This document shows, one piece after another, positions 33,632 to 39,169 of a DNA stretch of 39,169 bases. Each line of letters opens with the position of its first letter. Within the stretch, counting starts at the first letter, position 1. Below the pieces are notes generated by a model. The model was not told where the DNA came from and made no database searches. It saw nothing but the letters and a program-made list of their open reading frames with translations. Made by a program: the position numbers and the translations under genes. Source of the DNA: an uncultured Bacteroidales bacterium (GTDB lineage: Bacteria; Bacteroidota; Bacteroidia; Bacteroidales; FEN-979); the NCBI GenBank assembly GCA_903845055.1, contig CAIMWF010000119.1:1-39169 (forward strand). Reading direction: 5' to 3'.

Positions 33632-35242
33632 TTAAACCTTCCCGGTCATTTTCGCGTTGAAGGCCTCCTCGCCCATCGATGCGATCCCTTCAACCAGCTC
33701 CCGGGTGATGCTAATGATATAGGTTTTCTGCTTCGTGAAATGGATGAACATGGCGGCAAGGTTCACCGCTACCTCAATCCCCGTCGGGTTGCGGAAGATC
33801 ACGGTAAAGAACATTTTCCAGTACAGTAGCCCGGTTTCGCGGGAAAAACCGGCAACACGGCAAACCCGCAGAAAGGAACGCATGTAGGTCAGCCAGGTCC
33901 TGAAATCGGGCTTGTGGCGGTATTTCGGCCTGATGGCCAGACCCGTATACACCACCCGCCTGTAATAGTTTTCCGGGTTAAAAACCGAGTCGATAACCTT
34001 GATATAGTTGGAGAGGACCTGCGTTCTGGGAACCTTTGTTACGAAATTCAGCCCGCTGGTCATCTGGTCGATGTCGGTGGCGCTCACATTTTTAGAAGCC
34101 AGGTGGAACAGTCTGCCCTCCGTGTCGAGCCTGCGCGTGAGCTGCGTGTTGGGCAATGCGTAGAGGAGCCCGATCATGGCCATGCTGATGCCCGATTTCT
34201 GGATGCAGGCGATCATGTTATCGGCAATCTGGTCGCTTTCACTGTCAAAACCAATGATGAAACCGCCATTGCTGACCATGCCGTAGGATAGTATCTTTTT
34301 AACGGCATCCTCCACGGGCTTGTTTACATTCTGGTTTTTCTGGTTGATGGCGAGGGTCTCATTTTCGGGGGTTTCGATGCCGAGAAAAACATACCTGAAA
34401 TCGACATCCTTCATCAGCTGGAGCAATTCATCATCATCGGCCAGGTTGACCGAGGCCTCCGTTGTAAAATAAAAGGGGTAATGACGTTCAATGGTCCATG
34501 TCCTGATCTCCCTGAGCAGTTCTTTAACTTTTTTCTTGTTCCCGATGAAATTATCATCCACCATGTCGATGTGGCCGCGGTACCCGAGGTCGTAAAGCGA
34601 CTGGAGCTCACCGATCACCTGCGCGTTGGTCTTGTACCGGGGAATGCGGCCATAGAGTTCAATGACATCACAGAATTCACAGTTGAAAGGGCACCCGCGG
34701 ATGAACTGCAGCCCGATCATGATGTAATTTTTGAAGGTGATGAGATCATACCTGGGCACCACCGCAAGCTGCATGTCCGCTTTATCTTCGGAACTGTATT
34801 TCCCGGTGACGGCCCCCGCCTTCAGGTCTTCAAGGAACATTGGGATGGTAATCTCTCCTTCGCCCAGCACAAGAAAATCAGCCTCATGGTAGAGGTCGGG
34901 CTGGGAGGTGGGGTCGGGGCCGCCGACGACGACCGGGCGGTTCAGCCCGTGTGCCCGCCTGATAAAAGCAAGCATGCTGTCCTGTTGCGGAAGCATCCCC
35001 CCCGTGCATACGATATCGGCCCATAAAAAATGTTCGTCGAGCAGGGGCTCTACATTTTCATCCACCAGTTTGAAAGTCCAGTGCTGCGGAAAAAGCGCGG
35101 CAACGGTCAACAACCCCAGCGGGGCGGCAGGATATTTCGCGCCCACAATTTTACAGACATCCTGGTAATTCCAGAAACTGAACGCCGAGAATTTTGTCTG
35201 CACCAGCAAACACTTTGTTTCACCACTAAAAAAATCCTTCAA
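33632..35242 (-). CDS. B12-binding domain radical SAM protein (DUF4070 type)
   Basis: This is a 536-residue iron-sulfur enzyme with an N-terminal cobalamin-binding-like domain (about 8-140; PLGLLTVAALFP, VVVGGPDPTSQP). The radical SAM core (about 175-375) has the cluster motif Cys184-x3-Cys188-x2-Cys191 (IRGCPFNCEFCD) and the HIDMVDDNF strand. The C-terminal region resembles DUF4070. The architecture is shared with the HpnP (hopanoid C-2 methylase)-like group, but substrate is unknown. The canonical cobalamin ligand motif DxHxxG is absent. The reading frame has no suitable ATG: translation most likely begins at TTG 35242, preceded by a good AAGAAAGG (35257-35250). An in-frame stop lies just upstream. 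Confidence 0.88.
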   Translation of the reverse strand: MKDFFSGETKCLLVQTKFSAFSFWNYQDVCKIVGAKYPAAPLGLLTVAALFPQHWTFKLVDENVEPLLDEHFLWADIVCTGGMLPQQDSMLAFIRRAHGLNRPVVVGGPDPTSQPDLYHEADFLVLGEGEITIPMFLEDLKAGAVTGKYSSEDKADMQLAVVPRYDLITFKNYIMIGLQFIRGCPFNCEFCDVIELYGRIPRYKTNAQVIGELQSLYDLGYRGHIDMVDDNFIGNKKKVKELLREIRTWTIERHYPFYFTTEASVNLADDDELLQLMKDVDFRYVFLGIETPENETLAINQKNQNVNKPVEDAVKKILSYGMVSNGGFIIGFDSESDQIADNMIACIQKSGISMAMIGLLYALPNTQLTRRLDTEGRLFHLASKNVSATDIDQMTSGLNFVTKVPRTQVLSNYIKVIDSVFNPENYYRRVVYTGLAIRPKYRHKPDFRTWLTYMRSFLRVCRVAGFSRETGLLYWKMFFTVIFRNPTGIEVAVNLAAMFIHFTKQKTYIISITRELVEGIASMGEEAFNAKMTGKV

Positions 35243-35418
35243 TTCAATCCTTTCTTAAGAAAAAACCAATATTTCAACCCCTGGCAAATTGCAGGAAATC
35301 CTGCACCGGACCAGCTCACCAATACAACCGGATCGCTGCGTGCGGCCTCCGGCAACGACAAGGTTTGCACCAGTTTTCAATCAGGGTGGAGGCCGTGTTT
35401 TCATCCCGGAAACAAGTG

Positions 35419-35451
35419 CAAATATAAGCAAAATTCATCAAAATGTCCCAA
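35419..35451 (-). promoter_or_regulatory. Candidate promoter of the radical SAM gene
   Basis: On the minus strand TTG (35451-35449), a 22-base spacer and TATATTTG (35426-35419) fit the Bacteroidota consensus, giving a leader of about 170 bases. Confidence 0.45.
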
Positions 35452-35567
35452 GCCGGCGTCATCACCGGCTGCGGCTTTCTTTACGGCCTTCGTGCAACAG
35501 TCCCCCCCGTCCGCTGCAGAACGATGGAAAAATGATCCCCCGGTGTACGCATGTAATATTAATCTGC

Positions 35568-35575
35568 TAATTTTG
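35568..35575 (+). promoter_or_regulatory. Candidate -7 box of the membrane protein gene
   Basis: TAATTTTG matches TAnnTTTG, 109 bases before the ATG at 35684. No -33 element is evident, so support is limited. Confidence 0.3.
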
Positions 35576-35683
35576 TCATCCGGCCACCCCGAAAGGGATC
35601 GCATACCGGTTATGACCCGGGCAGCAGCCCCGGTAATCAATTCCCGCTATCCATGACCGGAATCAAATTTTGACCCTTCAGCC

Positions 35684-37324
35684 ATGACAAATTCCGCAAG
35701 GTGGCAGCGCGCCGAACTTCTTGTTTTTACAACGGTAACCCTGTTGAACCTGTTGCCCTTCGTGGCAACCAGGTTTTTCCCGAGCATGGATGGCGCGTCA
35801 CACCTGGCCAATTCAAACATCCTCAACCAGCTGGTATTTTACCACAACCACCTGTTTCAGCAGTTTTTTTCGGTGAACCCCGAACCCGTGCCGAACTGGA
35901 CCTCCCACCTGGTCATTTCGCTGCTGACCCTGGTGATGCCGGCATTTCTTGCCGAGAAGATCCTGATCCTGGCACTGCTTGCGGGGATCCCGTTTGCCTT
36001 TCGAAGCCTGGTCCGGATTATTTCGCCAAAGAATTACCTTTACAGTTTCCTGGTGTTCCCCTTCACCCATTCGATGTTCCTCTTTTTCGGTTTTTTCAAC
36101 TTCTGTGCGGGCGTACTCTTCCTGCTCATCACCCTTACCTACTGGCTGCGCAACGAAAACAACCGCTGGAATACCCGGAGTATCATCATCTTCACCCTCC
36201 TGGTCGCTGCAACTTATTTTTCGCACATCGTGGTTTTCGGCCTGCTGATCATCCTGATCATCCTGCAGGTCGTCACCCATTCGCTGATGCAATGGGTTTG
36301 TAAAAAGCAGGATGCCGGGACCGGCTTTATTTTCCTGGTTAAACGTTCGACGATCATCCTGGCCGCCTCCATCATTCCCACGCTCCTGTTTGGCTACTTT
36401 TTTTATTCCAGGCCCGGAACGCGCCAGATTGCCTATAAAACAAGGGCCGAACTGGTCGAATACATATACACCGTCCGCCCGATCATCTCCTTCAACGTTT
36501 CCGTGGAGAGCAGGTATACCATTCCGCTCTTTTGCCTGCTGGCCGTCATGGTCGTCACCGGCCTGGCAATTTTCATCAAACGGTTGGAATCCCGGACTTT
36601 CCGGTATAAGGGTACGCACGATGAACCGGGAAACAGCCTGCTGCCCGGCTCCAGTTTCTGGTGGCTGCTGGCCTCCATGCTGGTATTGCTCGGCCTCTAT
36701 TTCAAATTGCCCGATGCATACGGAACCGCCAGTTATACAAATCTCCGCATCAGTTTTATATTTTTCCTGGTAACCATCCTCTGGCTGTCAACCTTCAGGC
36801 TTCCCTGGTGGATCGGGTTGCTGGCAGCGCTCCCGGGGTTGATCCTGAATTTTGCCCTGGTCAGGAATTACACCCCCGGGATCAGCGACCTGGGCAAACT
36901 GGCAGTTTCATGCAACAAGGCGGCGGCGTTTGTCGAGCCCAACAGCCTGGTGCTCCCCGTCTATTGCATGGACAACTGGTTCACCGGGCACTTTGTTGAC
37001 TATATAGCGGTCGACAAACCGATCCTGATGGTCTACAATTATGAATGCGAGAGCGGTTATTTCCCGGTTCAGTGGAATAAAAAGTCGAAGCCAAGCTATT
37101 ACCTGGGCAGCCCGGCAACGCCCGACCGGCACACAACCTCCGAAGCCATCAAACAGCGGCCCTCCATGCCCGTCAACTACGTGTTCGTCGTTGGGCAGAT
37201 CGATCCGGCCAAAGACTGGCTTGCAAATCTCGAACTGGTGCTGAAACAGGATTTCGTCCTCGTCTATGCCGGCGAGGGGTGCAGCCTGTACAGGAATAAA
37301 ACACGGCGAAGCCCGCTGCGGTAG
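35684..37324 (+). CDS. Polytopic membrane protein, GT-C glycosyltransferase-like
   Basis: This 546-residue inner-membrane protein has roughly ten hydrophobic helices between residues 10 and 400 and a soluble C-terminal domain of about 140 residues. The first loop after TM1 carries FFPSMDGASHLANSN, placing an Asp and a His where GT-C glycosyltransferases (ArnT/PMT-like) have catalytic acidic residues. The later loops and the extracytoplasmic tail also fit that plan. No family name could be assigned with confidence, and donor and acceptor are unknown. It is divergent from the radical SAM gene. A role in glycosylating surface lipids or secreted proteins is only a hypothesis. Confidence 0.7.
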   Translation: MTNSARWQRAELLVFTTVTLLNLLPFVATRFFPSMDGASHLANSNILNQLVFYHNHLFQQFFSVNPEPVPNWTSHLVISLLTLVMPAFLAEKILILALLAGIPFAFRSLVRIISPKNYLYSFLVFPFTHSMFLFFGFFNFCAGVLFLLITLTYWLRNENNRWNTRSIIIFTLLVAATYFSHIVVFGLLIILIILQVVTHSLMQWVCKKQDAGTGFIFLVKRSTIILAASIIPTLLFGYFFYSRPGTRQIAYKTRAELVEYIYTVRPIISFNVSVESRYTIPLFCLLAVMVVTGLAIFIKRLESRTFRYKGTHDEPGNSLLPGSSFWWLLASMLVLLGLYFKLPDAYGTASYTNLRISFIFFLVTILWLSTFRLPWWIGLLAALPGLILNFALVRNYTPGISDLGKLAVSCNKAAAFVEPNSLVLPVYCMDNWFTGHFVDYIAVDKPILMVYNYECESGYFPVQWNKKSKPSYYLGSPATPDRHTTSEAIKQRPSMPVNYVFVVGQIDPAKDWLANLELVLKQDFVLVYAGEGCSLYRNKTRRSPLR

Positions 37325-37465
37325 AACCGTTTCACGGGGATCAGGCAGTTCGGTAATATTTCAGCTTGAAAGTATCGTGAAGGTAAATTTGTTATATCTT
37401 TAGGTTATCGGTCGCTGCCTCGTAGAACAGGGACGCCCGGGCATCCAAAACCCATCCCGGTGGTT

Positions 37466-39169
37466 ATGAAAATATTTATTGCAATCCGTATCCTGTTCCT
37501 TTCCATCCTGGTTTACAGCCATGCCTGCGCCCAATGGACCTGGCAGAACCCGCTCCCGCAGGGGCATGAACTCACGGTCGTCAAAGGCATCGATTCGCTG
37601 CGATGCTGCGCGGCGGGATTGTTTGGCACGATCATGACCACGAAAAACGGCGGAAAATCCTGGCACATCTTTTCCGACAGCGCCAAACGCTGGATCGAGG
37701 GGGTTGATTTTACCGATTCGCTGCACGGGTGGGCCGTCGGTCTCCGCGGGTTCAGGTTCAGCACCGACGATGGCGGGATCACCTGGAGCGACCACAGCAC
37801 CGATTCCCTCGACTGGTTCACCTCCGTCACCTTCGCCGACCCCCTTCACGGCTGGATGTGCAATGAATGGGGTCCCGATACCCGGCCGAAGATCCTGCGG
37901 ACCAGCGACGGCGGGCTCACCTGGAATGCATGCCCCTGCCCTGCCACTGCCTATCCTTCGGTCCTCCGGTTCATCGACCCTCACCACGGCTGGTTCTGCG
38001 ATGGTACCTGGGGCAGCATCTTCCGCACGTCCGACGGGGGGAACACCTGGGTCAAACGAGATATCGGGGGCGGTAACAGCGAACCCACCGACCTGTGGTT
38101 CTCGGATACGCTGCATGGCTGTTGTGTTTACGAATCATCCATTTTTTACACCTCCGACGGGGGCTATCACTGGGTAGGGCGCGACTCCCTCCACCTTTAT
38201 GCGGCTTCGGTGACCATGGACGGGATGAATGTCATCTATACCACAGGATTCACAACCAATAACTCCGGGATCACGTATCATGCCCGGTCGGCAAAATCGG
38301 CCGATGCCGGCCTGACCTGGAGTTACAATGACTTTGAGGAGCCGGAAAATGAAAACTCCATTTCGCTGGCCAGTCCTGTCACCTACGATTCCCGTGCCCT
38401 TTGGCAAGCCGGGAGGGGAGGAAATATCCTCCGGTCGCTCAACGGCAGCCAGTCGTGGCAATGGATGACGCGGCAGGCGCCCCTGGCCAACATAACCTCC
38501 ATTTATTTTGACAAAACTTTCCCGGTTGGCTGGGCCAGTACAGGCAGCGGTTACATCATGAAAAGCCGCGACGGCGGCGTGACCTGGAACAGGATGCCCA
38601 CCTGCACAACCAACCCCCTGACCTCCGTATGTTTCACCGATACGCTGAAGGGATTTGCCGTCGGGCAAAAGGGAACCTTGGTGCGCACCACCGATGGCGG
38701 AATTACCTGGACACAGGCCATGACGGCAGTCCCTGCGAACGACTACGTGGCTGTATGCTTCCCCGATCCGCTCCACGGATGGACGATCAGCGGCAACGGC
38801 GCGGTGATCAGGACCGTCGACGGTGGCAATACCTGGGCCAGGGTGGGCACGGTTTACGGGGATGAGGTCTACGATTTTACCTTTATCGACAGCAGGCATG
38901 GCTGGAGTGTGGGCAACTGGGGAAACATCCGGGTAACCCGCGACGGTGGCGTGCACTGGAGCATCCAGACCTCGCATGTCGAGATCACCCAGATCTGGGA
39001 TGTATGTTTCACCGATTCGCTTTACGGCTGGTGCGCCGTGGGCAGGGGATACAAGATCCACACCACCGACGGCGGCAAAACCTGGCTGGTCGACGGCTCC
39101 ATTTACCAGGATGCATGGGACCATTATGCCGTAAAATTCTTCGACCATTACAACGGGTACATGACCGGC
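37466..39169 (+). CDS. Secreted YCF48/Asp-box repeat beta-propeller protein, N-terminal part (runs off right edge)
   Basis: The frame is open from the ATG at 37466 to the last base (568 codons), so the C-terminus is missing. A signal peptide (MKIFIAIRILFLSILVYSHACA) is followed by about a dozen repeats of the Asp-box type, S/T-x-DGG-x-TW, with degenerate forms such as ADAGLTW and NGSQSW. They are regularly spaced and alternate with DxLHGW-type motifs. This is the YCF48-like/BNR pattern and predicts one or two beta-propellers. Bacteroidota members commonly end in a T9SS sorting domain, so surface or extracellular location is likely. Ligand and function are unknown. Confidence 0.85.
   Translation, partial: MKIFIAIRILFLSILVYSHACAQWTWQNPLPQGHELTVVKGIDSLRCCAAGLFGTIMTTKNGGKSWHIFSDSAKRWIEGVDFTDSLHGWAVGLRGFRFSTDDGGITWSDHSTDSLDWFTSVTFADPLHGWMCNEWGPDTRPKILRTSDGGLTWNACPCPATAYPSVLRFIDPHHGWFCDGTWGSIFRTSDGGNTWVKRDIGGGNSEPTDLWFSDTLHGCCVYESSIFYTSDGGYHWVGRDSLHLYAASVTMDGMNVIYTTGFTTNNSGITYHARSAKSADAGLTWSYNDFEEPENENSISLASPVTYDSRALWQAGRGGNILRSLNGSQSWQWMTRQAPLANITSIYFDKTFPVGWASTGSGYIMKSRDGGVTWNRMPTCTTNPLTSVCFTDTLKGFAVGQKGTLVRTTDGGITWTQAMTAVPANDYVAVCFPDPLHGWTISGNGAVIRTVDGGNTWARVGTVYGDEVYDFTFIDSRHGWSVGNWGNIRVTRDGGVHWSIQTSHVEITQIWDVCFTDSLYGWCAVGRGYKIHTTDGGKTWLVDGSIYQDAWDHYAVKFFDHYNGYMTG

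Larger units (their letters stand above)
35243..35683. other. Divergent intergenic region between radical SAM and membrane protein genes
   Basis: No convincing gene is seen in these 441 bases; frames that cross them run on into the radical SAM gene in antisense. They contain a ribosome binding site for the TTG start (35250-35257), two candidate promoters (35419-35451 minus, 35568-35575 plus) and a small hairpin AGCCGG/CCGGCT (35451-35470). Confidence 0.6.

Noticed and set aside
35289-35656. Open frames crossing the radical SAM/membrane protein intergenic region
   Set aside because: They lack domain features, overlap promoter-like boxes and run on from antisense frames of the radical SAM gene.
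38135-39148. 337-codon open frame antisense to the Asp-box protein, and a similar one at 37400-38116
   Set aside because: They are Gly/Pro/Val-rich shadows of the repeated DGG-x-TW codons on the plus strand.

Overview
The window is chromosomal DNA of a member of the Bacteroidota. The evidence is a SusC/SusD/SusE-type operon, several secreted proteins ending in type IX secretion (T9SS) type A sorting domains, TAnnTTTG promoter boxes, scarce Shine-Dalgarno sequences, and Bacteroidota-type families (DUF3078, four-helix bundle/IVP-like protein, S51 peptidase E). Fairly high GC and T9SS substrates fit an environmental or anaerobic digester-type Bacteroidales lineage better than gut Bacteroides. 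That lineage placement is inference.

Layout. 1-789 is the 5' part of a secreted protein running off the left edge. 996-2688 holds mscL, a DUF3078 protein and a small tail-anchored protein. From 2742 to 28517 almost everything concerns alpha-1,4/1,6-glucans: a GH13_8 branching enzyme, a secreted non-catalytic beta-domain protein, (peptidase E on the other strand), an SLC45/GPH-like sugar transporter, GH77 amylomaltase, a SusA-like neopullulanase, a second SLC45-like transporter, a secreted esterase with a CBM48-like domain, two GH13 lipoproteins, a strong bidirectional terminator, the susCDE-like operon on the minus strand, and a divergent five-domain T9SS-exported GH13 amylase. A small four-helix bundle gene flanked by inverted 7-bp repeats sits inside the forward cluster. 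28522-37324 is unrelated: a secreted alpha-helical repeat protein, a cytoplasmic TPR protein, a B12-binding/radical SAM protein with a TTG start, and a polytopic GT-C-like membrane protein. 37466 to the right edge is a long YCF48/Asp-box repeat protein that continues beyond the window.

How the genes fit together (inference from families). Surface-exposed or secreted GH13 enzymes cut starch, glycogen or pullulan. SusD/SusE capture the oligosaccharides, SusC imports them with TonB energy, and the SusA-like enzyme and a GH13 lipoprotein trim them in the periplasm. The two MFS carriers move maltose or maltooligosaccharides into the cytoplasm, where MalQ and the branching enzyme remodel them. No regulator (SusR-type, LacI, ECF sigma/anti-sigma) and no glgA/glgC/glgP lie in the window. 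No tRNA, rRNA, CRISPR array, IS transposase or prophage gene was seen.
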